Positions 17,218 through 25,892 are shown, counted from the first letter of the stretch. The stretch is 64,000 nt of DNA from Bacteroidales bacterium (GCA_017516865.1 JAFXAU010000009.1:1-64000), one strand, 5' to 3'. Numbers and translations are program-made. Notes: a model not told the origin generated them from the sequence alone.

Positions 17218-18210
17218 ATGACAAAGTTGATGATTTTAGCTTCGTTGGTGCTTGGATTGGTTTTGGCGGTAATTCCGCATGTGTTGTGGGTTATCACGTG
17301 GATTTGTTCAAAGTGTTTCCATTTTTCGGTCAGTTACGCTCCGTTTGGAATCTCTGCACTTGTGTTGGTGGTGCTTTTGTGGCTTATTCTTGCGTATGGG
17401 TTTTTCATCGGTCGCTTTAGGCTTGACGTGAACCATATTGAATACGCCAACAAAGATATTCCTCAATCGTTTGACGGATACAAAATAGTACATATCAGCG
17501 ATTTACATTTATCTACTTTTGACGACAGACCTTCGGAACTGCAAAAGTTTGTTGATAGCATCAATGCACAGAATCCTGATTTAATTTGCTTTACGGGCGA
17601 CTTGGTTACAATCGGCGTGAGCGAGGCTGAACCATATACGTCCATTCTCCGTGGTTTGCGTGCAACCGACGGTGTGGTAAGTGTATTGGGAAATCACGAT
17701 TTTCTGATTTATGCCCGCAATTTCAATTCTGTCACAGAACGAGAGAATGCTGTTATACAACTTGCTGAATATGAGAAAAATGAACTGAATTGGAACTTGT
17801 TGCGAAACGAAAATTACGTAGTTCGACGTGGAGACGACAAAATCACCATTGTCGGTGTTGACAATCAATGTAGTTCAAATCAAGGCTTTCGGACAATTTC
17901 GCGAGGCGATCTACCACGGGCAATGCAGGGAACCGACGGATTCCGTATTTTGCTTACTCACGACCCGAGTCATTGGCGGGGCGAGGTTCTTCCTAAAACC
18001 GACATTCCTCTTACGTTGAGCGGGCACACTCACGCGGCACAAATAAAATTATTCGGGAAAACACCTGCTTCGTTGTCGTTTATCGAAACAGACGGACTGT
18101 ACACCGAAGGCGACCAATCTCTGTACATAAATGTTGGGCTTGGTTGTACGCTCCCCGTGCGGATTGGAGCAAATGCGGAAATTACAGTTGTCACCTTACA
18201 TCAAAAATGA
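17218..18210 (+). CDS. Membrane-anchored metallophosphoesterase
   Basis: About 330 residues. Two N-terminal membrane helices (~5-30 and ~42-62) precede a calcineurin-like domain with its motifs in order: 'HISDLHL', 'FTGDLV', 'LGNHDF', 'LLTHDPSHW', 'LSGHTHAAQ'. This resembles YaeI/LpxH-related phosphodiesterases that act at the membrane surface. The exact substrate is unknown. The start is either 17182 or 17218; I prefer 17218 because the hydrophobic segment begins there and it leaves a leader of about 40 bases. Confidence 0.85.
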   Translation: MTKLMILASLVLGLVLAVIPHVLWVITWICSKCFHFSVSYAPFGISALVLVVLLWLILAYGFFIGRFRLDVNHIEYANKDIPQSFDGYKIVHISDLHLSTFDDRPSELQKFVDSINAQNPDLICFTGDLVTIGVSEAEPYTSILRGLRATDGVVSVLGNHDFLIYARNFNSVTERENAVIQLAEYEKNELNWNLLRNENYVVRRGDDKITIVGVDNQCSSNQGFRTISRGDLPRAMQGTDGFRILLTHDPSHWRGEVLPKTDIPLTLSGHTHAAQIKLFGKTPASLSFIETDGLYTEGDQSLYINVGLGCTLPVRIGANAEITVVTLHQK

Positions 18211-18240
18211 AAAATTAGGTATAACAAATGAAAATATCGC

Positions 18241-18248
18241 TACTTTTG
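18241..18248 (+). promoter_or_regulatory. Promoter -7 box for the COG0523 GTPase
   Basis: TACTTTTG matches TAnnTTTG and lies 24 bp upstream of the ATG at 18273. Confidence 0.6.
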
Positions 18249-18272
18249 CATTCAACTAAAATTGACTGACAA

Positions 18273-19580
18273 ATGCAAAACAAAATTACTCCGGTAGTGC
18301 TTCTTACGGGTTATCTTGGCAGTGGAAAGACAACCTTGGTAAATCATATTTTATCAAATAAAAAAGGAATAAAATTCGCCGTAATCGTCAACGACATTGG
18401 CGAAGTGAACATCGATGCAAATCTGATTCAAAAAGGTGGCGTGGTGGGCAAAAAAGACGAAAGTCTGGTCGCGCTCCAAAATGGTTGTATCTGTTGTACG
18501 CTCAAAATGGATTTGATTGAGCAGCTGAACGACATTATGCGTTTGAATCGTTTCGACTACATTGTGATTGAGGCAAGTGGAATCTGCGAGCCAGAACCGA
18601 TTGCTCGAACAATTTGCTCAATTCCTCAGATGGGTGGAGAATATACTCAATATGGCATTGCTCGTCTCGACTGCATTGTGACAGTGGTTGACGCTCTCCG
18701 TATGCAAAGCGAGTTCTCGTGTGGTGAAAGTTTGACGAAGAAAAATATTGACGACGAGGATATTGAAAATCTTCTCATTCAACAGATTGAGTTCTGTAAT
18801 ATGGTGATTTTGAACAAGGCTGCCGAAGTCACTTCTTCGGAATTGGAGAGAATCAAACAGATAATCAAGGCGTTGCAGCCGACTGCCGAAATCATCGAGG
18901 CAAACTATGCCGATGTTGATTTGGAAAAAATCATCAATACGGATTTGTTCAGTTATAATCAGATAGCCGTTTCGGCAGGTTGGATAAAGGAAATCGAACG
19001 ACAGGCAACCGATGAGGAAGAACGCGAGGCAAAAGCCGACCATCATCACCATCACGAACACGAAGAAGAACATCACCACCACCATCGTCACGACCATGAC
19101 GATGATGATGACCACGACCATGACCACGATCACTGCGACCATAGTGCCGAAGAATGTCACGACCCACATTGCCACCATCACCATCATCACCACGAAGGCG
19201 GCGAAGTGGAGGAATACGGTATAGGTACATTTGTGTACTATCGTCGTAAGGCATTCAATCCGAACAAGTTCGAATCGTACGTAACACAACGTTGGCCAAA
19301 GTCGGTAATTCGTGCAAAAGGCGTATGTTATTTCTCCGACAATCCAGATATGTCGTATCTTTTTGAGCAGGCGGGCGTACAGAAAAAACTCACCGAAGCA
19401 GGTTTGTGGTTTGCCACAGCTCCAAAAGATGAATTTGAAAAATTGGTAGAGCAAGAACCTGGCATTCTCCGTGACTGGGACGAAACTTACGGCGACCGCA
19501 TGGAGAAAATTGTCTTTATCGGACAAAAAATGGATAAAGAACAAATTATTCGTGATTTGGACGATTGCTTGGAAGAGTGA
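18273..19580 (+). CDS. COG0523/CobW-type GTPase with His/Asp-rich metal loop
   Basis: A 435-residue metal-chaperone GTPase. Walker A GYLGSGKTT is at 13-21, and the GCICC metal site has Cys72, Cys74 and Cys75. A very His-, Asp- and Glu-rich insert covers about 253-310. A CobW C-terminal domain follows from ~315. Members include zinc chaperones (ZNG1/YeiR) and cobalamin-related CobW; no cobalamin genes are nearby, so a zinc role is more likely. The insert would bind many divalent ions. No convincing Zur operator is visible upstream. A TACTTTTG box drives it. Confidence 0.92.
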   Translation: MQNKITPVVLLTGYLGSGKTTLVNHILSNKKGIKFAVIVNDIGEVNIDANLIQKGGVVGKKDESLVALQNGCICCTLKMDLIEQLNDIMRLNRFDYIVIEASGICEPEPIARTICSIPQMGGEYTQYGIARLDCIVTVVDALRMQSEFSCGESLTKKNIDDEDIENLLIQQIEFCNMVILNKAAEVTSSELERIKQIIKALQPTAEIIEANYADVDLEKIINTDLFSYNQIAVSAGWIKEIERQATDEEEREAKADHHHHHEHEEEHHHHHRHDHDDDDDHDHDHDHCDHSAEECHDPHCHHHHHHHEGGEVEEYGIGTFVYYRRKAFNPNKFESYVTQRWPKSVIRAKGVCYFSDNPDMSYLFEQAGVQKKLTEAGLWFATAPKDEFEKLVEQEPGILRDWDETYGDRMEKIVFIGQKMDKEQIIRDLDDCLEE

Positions 19581-19641
19581 TTTTGTTGTTTTCCAAACGG
19601 AAGGACTTGGCTTAATAATCAGTAAATTATGCTTGAAAACA

Positions 19642-19672
19642 AAAAAGCAGATGCCGAAAACATCTGCTTTTT
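19642..19672. terminator. Bidirectional terminator between the GTPase gene and tRNA-Cys
   Basis: A 12-bp perfect stem, aaaaagcagatg (19642-19653) with catctgcttttt (19661-19672), and a 7-base loop. It lies directly 3' of tRNA-Cys on the minus strand and 61 bp after the GTPase stop on the plus strand. Confidence 0.8.
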
Positions 19673-19673
19673 G

Positions 19674-19745
19674 AGGTTCCTGGCGGATTCGAACCGCCGT
19701 ACACGGTTTTGCAGACCGCTGACTAAGCCACTCATCCAAGGAACC
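19674..19745 (-). tRNA. tRNA-Cys (GCA)
   Basis: The minus strand folds as a cloverleaf. The acceptor GGTTCCT pairs with AGGAACC, the anticodon loop CTGCAAA gives GCA, the T arm is GGCGGTTCGAATCCGCC, and the discriminator base is U73 as expected for Cys. CCA is not encoded. The gene length is 72 nt. Confidence 0.95.
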
Positions 19746-19797
19746 ATGAGTGGTGCAAAAGTAATATTTTTTTTGATTTACAATACATTTTCCGAAA

Positions 19798-21051
19798 TTA
19801 TTCTTTGTTTTCTTTTTTTGCTCGTAATCGGTAGAATTGTAAAAGAGAAAAAATATCCATGCCAGTTTTGTCGAAAAGTTCTTTAGCAGCAGTGTCGATA
19901 GGAATTTTCTGAAACCCGTTGCCGCACGAAAAATTCAGGAATTTATATACCTGCAATCCGTTGAACCAACGGAAAAACCGCTTACAAAACTGTTTGTGTG
20001 TTTTGGTATTATGTTGTATCTCAATAATTTTTTGCTCAAAATCGGAAGATGGCAAAAACTTTTTTAAGCAAGTATGAAGCGATTCGTATGTGTCCCGAAT
20101 TTCTTGTGGCGAGGCATTTTGCAATGATTTGGCTCGCACAAAGAAATCTTGAAGAATGTCGAAGCATTCTGTGGAATATGTCATCAATTCTTGTCTGCTT
20201 TGTTTGAGTTCGGCAATTGTCGTTCCTGTTCCAAAAGGAACTCTATCTGATTGCCGCGACGATGGATAGACCGTGGTAGTGTTTATTTCGCCAAAACATT
20301 CGGCAGGAAACAGTTTTTGCAGAAAATAAAAATCCTCGCCTGCCTGTCGTTTATTCATTCCCCCTTGGCGGCAATAGGTTTTCGCCCGCACCGAAAAGCA
20401 TGAGCCTATGGTATGAAATGCATACGGAAACCCAATGCGTTTTAGTTGCTCCACATAATATCTTAAATACAATTCGTATTGCGCAATTGCTTGATATTGT
20501 TCTTGTTGCAGGTCGCCAGTTAGAGGGTGTTCAAAATAAATATTAGCAGCTGAACATTGTGGATTATTTCGATAAAACGTTTCTATTTCTATAAAATAAT
20601 TCTTGTCCACAACGGTATCTGCGTCGCATGAGACAATTACACCTTCGGAATTGTCGATTTGGGCAAAACGGTGAACTGCCTCGTCCATTGCGAGTTTACG
20701 GGCATATCCAACACCCGCTTGTTTCTTGGAAATATTGAATGCCGCAAGTGGCAAAAATGAAATTGTTCCCGTCGACTTTGCGGAACTGTATTCACAAAGT
20801 TGTTCGAAAGTTTTTTGATTGAACTGTTTGATGCTGTTATCGGCTGTTTCGCTGTGATTCACCACAATGATGACTTCTATGTGGCAACTCGGCATTGTGC
20901 AGTTTAATAGATAATTAAGCGTTTGTAGAATGTCGGGTTCGTGGTAACAAGGAATTGTGACAATTATGCCAAGATTTCTGTCGACAGGTTTCTGTGATTG
21001 TTGTTCAAATGCTTCAAAACGGGTGAAATATGTCTCAAAAATCGGATTCAT
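19798..21051 (-). CDS. Family 2 glycosyltransferase
   Basis: 417 residues, GT-A fold. The N-terminus has 'IVTIPCYHEPDILQTLNYLL', the nucleotide-sugar/metal DxD site is 'SCDADTVVD', and a later 'AGEDFYFLQKL' resembles the acceptor ED motif. There is no membrane helix, so it probably works at the inner face of the membrane or in the cytosol on a lipid- or protein-linked glycan. The N-terminus overlaps the end of tatD by 17 bp, so the pair is translationally linked. The sugar and acceptor are unknown. Confidence 0.85.
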   Translation of the reverse strand: MNPIFETYFTRFEAFEQQSQKPVDRNLGIIVTIPCYHEPDILQTLNYLLNCTMPSCHIEVIIVVNHSETADNSIKQFNQKTFEQLCEYSSAKSTGTISFLPLAAFNISKKQAGVGYARKLAMDEAVHRFAQIDNSEGVIVSCDADTVVDKNYFIEIETFYRNNPQCSAANIYFEHPLTGDLQQEQYQAIAQYELYLRYYVEQLKRIGFPYAFHTIGSCFSVRAKTYCRQGGMNKRQAGEDFYFLQKLFPAECFGEINTTTVYPSSRQSDRVPFGTGTTIAELKQSRQELMTYSTECFDILQDFFVRAKSLQNASPQEIRDTYESLHTCLKKFLPSSDFEQKIIEIQHNTKTHKQFCKRFFRWFNGLQVYKFLNFSCGNGFQKIPIDTAAKELFDKTGMDIFSLLQFYRLRAKKENKE

Positions 21052-21817
21052 TCAGATTGAAAATTTTAAGAGCATTTTCCGTTGTAAAGTCCGCAACTTC
21101 TTCTGTCCGACAGTTCAGTATTTCCGCCATTTTTTCGGCAACAAGCGTCACGTAGCCTGGTTCGTTTCGTTTGCCACGGTGCGGGACAGGAGTCAAATAT
21201 GGATCGTCGGTTTCCAAGACGATTTTCTCACGGGGAATTGCTTTCACTATTTCGTCAAGATGCGATGTCTTGAATGTAAGTACCCCGCCAATGCCAATGT
21301 GGAAGCCCATGTCAATTACTTTGAAAGCCTCTTCTTTCGAACCCGAAAAACAATGAAAAATCCCCTTGAATTCTTGTGTTGGAACGGTGCGCAACGCTTT
21401 GTACGTCTCGTTGAATGCCTTTCTGACGTGTGTCACAATTGGTAAATTTCTTTCTTGTGCTACAATTACTTGTTGCGTGAAAACTTCAATTTGTTCTTCT
21501 AAAAATATTTTGTCCCAATATAAATCAATGCCGATTTCACCAATGCCGACGATTTTTCTCTGTGGCAGTTCCGCAAAAAAGGTGTCCAATTCTTTTTGAA
21601 ACCCTTCGCCAACCGAAGTCGGGTGAACGCCCAACATAGGGAAACACGTCTGCGGATATTGTTGAGCGACCGAAAACATTCGCTCCCGCGACGTAGAATC
21701 AATGTCGGGAAGAATAAGTTTCGTAACCCCCGAATCAATCGCTCGTTGAATAACCTCGTCGCGGTCGTCGTCGAAAGCTTCATCGTATACGTGACTATGG
21801 GTATTGACTATGTACAT
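21035..21817 (-). CDS. tatD: TatD family metal-dependent hydrolase
   Basis: A 260-residue TIM-barrel DNase-type hydrolase. The metal-binding 'THSHVYDEAF' is at the N-terminus, 'GEIGID' is in the middle, and 'ETDDPYLTPVPHRGKRNEP' is near the end. TatD/YcfH proteins have 3'-5' exonuclease and D-aminoacyl-tRNA-related activities in different hosts. The ATG at 21817 starts the conserved N-terminus; a TATTTTTG box at 21846-21853 lies 28 bp upstream. Confidence 0.92.
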   Translation of the reverse strand: MYIVNTHSHVYDEAFDDDRDEVIQRAIDSGVTKLILPDIDSTSRERMFSVAQQYPQTCFPMLGVHPTSVGEGFQKELDTFFAELPQRKIVGIGEIGIDLYWDKIFLEEQIEVFTQQVIVAQERNLPIVTHVRKAFNETYKALRTVPTQEFKGIFHCFSGSKEEAFKVIDMGFHIGIGGVLTFKTSHLDEIVKAIPREKIVLETDDPYLTPVPHRGKRNEPGYVTLVAEKMAEILNCRTEEVADFTTENALKIFNLNESDF

Positions 21818-21845
21818 TGGGGTATAAATTTTATGTTTACAAGAA

Positions 21846-21853
21846 CAAAAATA
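21846..21853 (-). promoter_or_regulatory. Promoter -7 box for tatD
   Basis: The minus strand reads TATTTTTG, matching TAnnTTTG, 28 bp before the tatD ATG. Confidence 0.55.
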
Positions 21854-21939
21854 CAAAAGCTATCTTGTTTTTCAAGAATTATCTAACTATTTGTTGAACA
21901 AATTTGTAAGGTCGCGCCACGCCACGTTTCTACAGAATT

Positions 21940-21976
21940 ACTGTACCAGATTCGCATTGAAAAAAGTACCACTTTT
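21940..21976. repeat. Island repeat, copy 1 (divergent)
   Basis: actgtaccagattcgc...gtaccactttt matches the copies at 24400 and 25963 with a few changes. It holds two gtacc half-sites about 28 bp apart. It lies at the boundary between the core gene tatD and the accessory genes. A degenerate palindromic half repeat (cgtttctac) lies just before it. The rest of 21818-22041 shows no gene. Confidence 0.7.
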
Positions 21977-22041
21977 GTTACGTGCCTCTGTCATTCCATT
22001 TTCTACGGCAGAAAACAAGATTTACACCTTTCACATGAAAT

Positions 22042-23220
22042 TTATATGAAATAGTCCGCTTCCTCAAACTGTGGTTCGATGACGATTTTGCCTGTCGTGT
22101 CTATGTATCCCCATTTGCGGTGTTCGTAGTCACCAAACATTACGGGAGCCAAACCACTTTCATTAAAATAAGAAGCAGAATCAAATTGCGGGGAAATGCG
22201 TACATGTCCCGTATCGCCCATATACCCCCACTTTTCACCAATTTTTACAGGTGTGAGACCGTTTCCTTCAAAACCTATGTCGTCAAATTGAGGTTCGATA
22301 ATTATTTTTCCTGTTCTATCTATAAAACCCCATTTCCCATCCGATTCCATTTTTATGGGTGCGAGTCCATTTCCCCTAAAACAAACTGCTTCTTCAAACA
22401 AAGGGTTGATTACCATCTTCCCCGACGTGTCAATATAACCGCACTTGTGCCCTTCATCAGCAAGTACCACTCGGGCAAGGCCATAACAATAGTCATCAAC
22501 AGAATAAAATTGCGGTTCAACGACAATTTTTCCCGCAGTGTCAACATATCCCCATTTACCACCTATATTCACGGGAGCAAGACCGTCTTTAACAAAATAT
22601 TCCACATTTTCAAATTGTGGTTCGCACACAAACTTACCCGAAGCATTGATAAAACCCCACTTGTCCTCCACTTCCACACGCGCAATACCATATTGGAAAT
22701 CATCCGCCCATTCAAATTGAGGTTGTATTACGAAATTCCCGGTAGTGTCAATGTAACCCCATTTGTTGTTTCTTCCGTCACCGACATTTACCGCGGCGAG
22801 ACCATTATCGGCAAAACCACGTGCTTCGTTAAAAAGAGGTTTTATAACTATTTTCCCCGAGGTATCAATGTAACCATATTTGCAATCCGAAATACTTCCA
22901 AATCCAACAGGCGCAAGATCAAACGAAAAATCCCATGGCTTATCGTAAACATCGCGAGCGGCTATATACCGAGGTTCTATAATGAATTTTCCAGTACAAT
23001 CAATCCACCCAATTTTCCCGTCATTTTCCACAAGAGCAAGACCACTTTCGTTGAAAGCATAGGCACAATCAAACTGCGGTTGTACAACAATTTTTCCTGT
23101 CGTATCTATATATCCCCATTTCTCTGCTATTTGCACCGCAGCCAACGGTTTTGTTTTCGGAGAAATTGAAAGGCTTTCATTACGGGTAAAACCAAAGATT
23201 TTGTTAATGAGATTATTCAT
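22042..23220 (-). CDS. WG-repeat protein with ten repeats
   Basis: 392 residues. Ten units of about 35-40 residues, each with a core like KWGYIDTTGKIVIEPQF followed by a 'GLAPV' segment, run from residue ~28 to the end. There is no signal peptide or membrane helix, so it is cytoplasmic as encoded. WG/KWG repeats form beta structures thought to bind other proteins; the partner is unknown. The gene starts 21 bp after the Fic stop on the same strand, so it is almost surely co-transcribed with it. One unit (repeat 9) reads GYMGDTG in place of GYIDTTG. Confidence 0.85.
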   Translation of the reverse strand: MNNLINKIFGFTRNESLSISPKTKPLAAVQIAEKWGYIDTTGKIVVQPQFDCAYAFNESGLALVENDGKIGWIDCTGKFIIEPRYIAARDVYDKPWDFSFDLAPVGFGSISDCKYGYIDTSGKIVIKPLFNEARGFADNGLAAVNVGDGRNNKWGYIDTTGNFVIQPQFEWADDFQYGIARVEVEDKWGFINASGKFVCEPQFENVEYFVKDGLAPVNIGGKWGYVDTAGKIVVEPQFYSVDDYCYGLARVVLADEGHKCGYIDTSGKMVINPLFEEAVCFRGNGLAPIKMESDGKWGFIDRTGKIIIEPQFDDIGFEGNGLTPVKIGEKWGYMGDTGHVRISPQFDSASYFNESGLAPVMFGDYEHRKWGYIDTTGKIVIEPQFEEADYFI

Positions 23221-23241
23221 ATATTGTACATTTTAACTATT

Positions 23242-24117
23242 TCATATTTTAAAATATTCCATCACCCTTTTGTATTCATCTTGTGCAGTCAGGCAAGTGT
23301 CGTGCAAATAGCCGTTTATCCGTCCCCAGTTTTGCAGACCACGATAATAGAACATTCGCAGTTCTTCCGTTATAATAAATGGCACGATGCCATTTTGCAG
23401 ACATAGCCAAAAGATGAGAAGCCGTCCCACTCGACCATTTCCGTCCTGAAACGGATGTATGCGTTCAAACTGCACGTGAAAATCAAGAATGTCGTCGAAC
23501 GTGACGTGTTTGTTTGCGTTGTATTCGGCAAGCAATGTTTTCATTCGTTTATGCACGTCGTGCGGCTGTACGGTTTCTTCTCCGCCAACTTCGTTTGCCA
23601 GCCGCTTGTAGTCGCCCACGGCAAACCACGACTTTTGGCTGTCGGATGTGTTGTTTTTCAGGATCGAATGCAGTTGTTTCACGTGTGGTTCCGTTATTTT
23701 TTCGGTAGCGTGAACAATAATGTAATCAATGCAACGGAAATGGTTGACCGTTTCCAAAATATCGTCAATACGAGTATTTTCGGCAGTTATGCCGAGAGTG
23801 TTTGTCTCGAAAATATAGCGTGTCTGTTCTTTCGTAAGACGGCTACCTTCAATATGATTGGAATTATACGTTAAATCTATCTGCGTACGATGATAGATGC
23901 CGCCTTTCAGACCGCTTTCCTTTTCTTGACGCAAACGATTGAGCAAAGGTGATATTTTCAGTTTCGTCTTTTGTGGCAAAACTGCATCGGCGGGAATATT
24001 CCACGTTTTCCCCGTGAGGAACGCACCCTCTATCTTACCAACAGCACAGTAATTACGGGCTGTTCGTTCGCTAACGCCATACTTTTCGGCAAACTGACTG
24101 ACAGAAATAAATTCCAT
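23242..24117 (-). CDS. Fic family protein with N-terminal DNA-binding domain
   Basis: 291 residues. Residues ~1-48 form a winged/MerR-type helix-turn-helix ('SVSQFAEKYGVSERTARNYC'). The class II inhibitory motif S86-NHIE-G91 follows, and the Fic active site HPFQDGNGRVGR is complete at 221-232. So it should transfer AMP, or a related group, from a nucleotide to a target hydroxyl and be held in check by its own Glu90. The intrinsic DNA-binding domain and the repeats at 24120-24180 just upstream suggest autoregulation. The WG-repeat gene follows after 21 bp and could encode a target or partner. Confidence 0.9.
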   Translation of the reverse strand: MEFISVSQFAEKYGVSERTARNYCAVGKIEGAFLTGKTWNIPADAVLPQKTKLKISPLLNRLRQEKESGLKGGIYHRTQIDLTYNSNHIEGSRLTKEQTRYIFETNTLGITAENTRIDDILETVNHFRCIDYIIVHATEKITEPHVKQLHSILKNNTSDSQKSWFAVGDYKRLANEVGGEETVQPHDVHKRMKTLLAEYNANKHVTFDDILDFHVQFERIHPFQDGNGRVGRLLIFWLCLQNGIVPFIITEELRMFYYRGLQNWGRINGYLHDTCLTAQDEYKRVMEYFKI

Positions 24118-24119
24118 AC

Positions 24120-24180
24120 TATCGGCAAGTTTTTATCAAAATTTGCCGTAAAACTAACAAAATTTGCCGTTATCGGCAAG
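24120..24180 (-). promoter_or_regulatory. Operator-like repeat array upstream of the Fic gene
   Basis: aaaatttgccgt occurs at 24138-24149 and 24159-24170, exactly 21 bp apart (two helical turns). tatcggcaag occurs at 24120-24129 and 24171-24180. All share the core TTGCCG or its complement CGGCAA. The array begins 3 bp from the Fic start codon, so a bound protein would block expression. Confidence 0.65.
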
Positions 24181-24324
24181 GAAATCATCAAAATTCCGAA
24201 AAATGTTTGTCAGCATGAAATTTATTCACACACAGAGTTCCAAACTTTTTTTGAGTTTTGCTGAAGAATGCCCGAGCCAAACATTCTGACTACCATAGCG
24301 ACACAAAAGTCTGGTTTGGTAACT

Positions 24325-24396
24325 TTATATTTCCTTCTGCGCAAATGCACTTACGCCCATTACCACGCATACAACTAAAACAAATAGTTTCTTCAT
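24325..24396 (-). pseudogene. Orphan signal-peptide stub (23 aa)
   Basis: The minus strand encodes MKKLFVLVVCVVMGVSAFAQKEI and then a stop. This is a complete Sec signal peptide with an AFAQ cleavage site and no mature protein. It looks like the start of a lost secreted-protein gene, cut after residue 23. Repeat copy 2 lies directly upstream. The other parts of the 373-bp gap 24118-24490 hold the Fic operator and the repeat; 24181-24324 shows nothing I can name. Confidence 0.6.
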
Positions 24397-24399
24397 ACG

Positions 24400-24450
24400 T
24401 ATTCTCATTCAAAACTGTACCAGATTCGCAGTGAAAAGTGTACCACTTTT
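24400..24450. repeat. Island repeat, copy 2
   Basis: tattctcattcaaaactgtaccag...gtgtaccactttt is almost identical to copy 3 (25963-26011) over ~48 bp. A short shared element acggaactgcgt-tatgg lies at 24461-24478 here and at 25863-25880 before copy 3. Confidence 0.8.
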
Positions 24451-24490
24451 TGCAGATATCACGGAACTGCGTCTATGGATTTGTAGGCAA

Positions 24491-25858
24491 TTATTGAATA
24501 ATTTCCCAATGACCGTTTTTGTCAGAACCGACACGTCGTATTTTGTCTAATCTGACCAAAGTTGCCAAGGCTCTTGTAACTGTAGCTCGAGATTTTCCTA
24601 TTTGCACTGCAATTTGTTCTTTTGACAATTTGGGCGATTTTGATATTGTTTCTAATACAAGTTTTACAGTATCATTTACAGGCTCATTTACAGGCTCATT
24701 TACAGGCTCATTTTTCTCCTCATTCTCTATCTCAAACGCAAATGGTATTGTTACACGCAAGAAGAAATCCAAAAATTCAAAAGCGTTTTTCCCGTATCGT
24801 TTTGTTACCAATGGTATTCCAAAACCTGTTTGCTCCATTAAATCTAAACGAATGAAAATCTTTGCAAGTTCTTCGTTAACGGGTTTGGAAACACCTCTGT
24901 AAAAATCTTCTTTTGAAAGATTGTGAGGTAGTCCGCCCGTTGAAATTATCTCCAAACGGTCGGTATAAATATAGATGGCAGGTGGAGTTCCGTCTGCCCA
25001 ATTGTTGTGCAGACAGGCATTGAACCACACTTCGCGAAAAGCAACATTGTCGAAAAGGGGCATATCGTTACGGACACCTTTCGTAAAACTGGTATGCGTT
25101 TCGTTTATCACATCGGAACAATACTCAAATGCCTGTTTCATCGCAACCACAAGACACTTTTCTCCATATTCGTTCCGAATGGCTATTCCATCTGCCTTTT
25201 CACGTCCTTTGAAGCGGACAACTTTGATAGAAACCTCATTCTTGTCTGCCAAAAGTTCTGCCATTTTATTGTATTTGCCGTCGTGGGTGAGCAGATGGAA
25301 GTTCTCGGCAAACGTCTTTTCGTTTATCGTATATCCTTTTTCGGTAAGCAAAAGTTTCAGATATTGGAAAGTTGGATTCTTTATTCCACTTTCTATTTCG
25401 GTAATCTTTACCTGCGAATCAAGATATTTATTGTGGACTTGATTTATTTGGGCTTCGGTCATTGCACGGCTTGTTGACCCTACACGAAGAAAGCATCCCT
25501 GTGCACTTCTGCCATATTTCTTAATGTAATAAAGTCCTTCGCCTTTTTGAATCTTTATTTCTATAATATGTTTCTGCTCAATGAATTTTGTACCGAGTTC
25601 AATGAACGCACGTGGGTCGGGCAGAATTTGGTTCTCAATGATGTCGGCAATTTTTTTGAGTGAATCATCAAGGTTTTCCACACCGCAAACGCTTCCGTCA
25701 TCGTTCACGCCTATGTAAACCGTGCCACCGTCGGTATTAAGGAATGCCACGATTTCTTTAGGTATAGCATCAGTATATCGTTGCTTCAGTTCTGTCCGTT
25801 CGGTTTCTACAAAATTCACTTTGAAATACTTTGTTTTATTTTGGGTAAAGTTAGACAT
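24491..25858 (-). CDS. AlbA_2/Schlafen-like ATPase regulator with C-terminal winged helix
   Basis: 455 residues. The N-terminus (~15-125) is an AlbA_2/Schlafen nucleic-acid-binding domain ('IVAFLNTDGGTVYIGVNDDG'). Residues ~270-385 are a GHKL-type ATPase part ('FREVWFNACLHNNW', 'LEIISTGGLP', 'QTGFGIPLV'). A tandem NEPV spacer (three 12-bp repeats at 24679-24714) follows, and then a helix-turn-helix with 'SKEQIAVQIGKSRATVTRALATL'. Such proteins are called transcriptional regulators or RecG-like; many occur near defence genes. Three GTTCACA iterons lie upstream (25893-25928). Confidence 0.85.
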   Translation of the reverse strand: MSNFTQNKTKYFKVNFVETERTELKQRYTDAIPKEIVAFLNTDGGTVYIGVNDDGSVCGVENLDDSLKKIADIIENQILPDPRAFIELGTKFIEQKHIIEIKIQKGEGLYYIKKYGRSAQGCFLRVGSTSRAMTEAQINQVHNKYLDSQVKITEIESGIKNPTFQYLKLLLTEKGYTINEKTFAENFHLLTHDGKYNKMAELLADKNEVSIKVVRFKGREKADGIAIRNEYGEKCLVVAMKQAFEYCSDVINETHTSFTKGVRNDMPLFDNVAFREVWFNACLHNNWADGTPPAIYIYTDRLEIISTGGLPHNLSKEDFYRGVSKPVNEELAKIFIRLDLMEQTGFGIPLVTKRYGKNAFEFLDFFLRVTIPFAFEIENEEKNEPVNEPVNEPVNDTVKLVLETISKSPKLSKEQIAVQIGKSRATVTRALATLVRLDKIRRVGSDKNGHWEIIQ

Positions 25859-25892
25859 TTTTACGGAACTGCGTTTATGGCACGCTAAATAA

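Noticed and set aside
18211-18272. Zur-type operator before the COG0523 gene
   Set aside because: Only a half-site-like tataaca is present; no palindrome.
18618-19739. Long open frame antisense to the COG0523 GTPase
   Set aside because: It mirrors the His/Asp-rich codons, giving long Val/Met runs, and covers a clear gene and the tRNA; it is a compositional shadow.
22120-23169. 349-codon plus-strand frame opposite the WG-repeat gene
   Set aside because: The WG repeats on the minus strand are unmistakable. The opposite frame repeats only because the repeat units do.
24661-24714. 12-bp tandem repeats as a CRISPR-like array
   Set aside because: They are in-frame coding repeats (NEPV) with no spacers.
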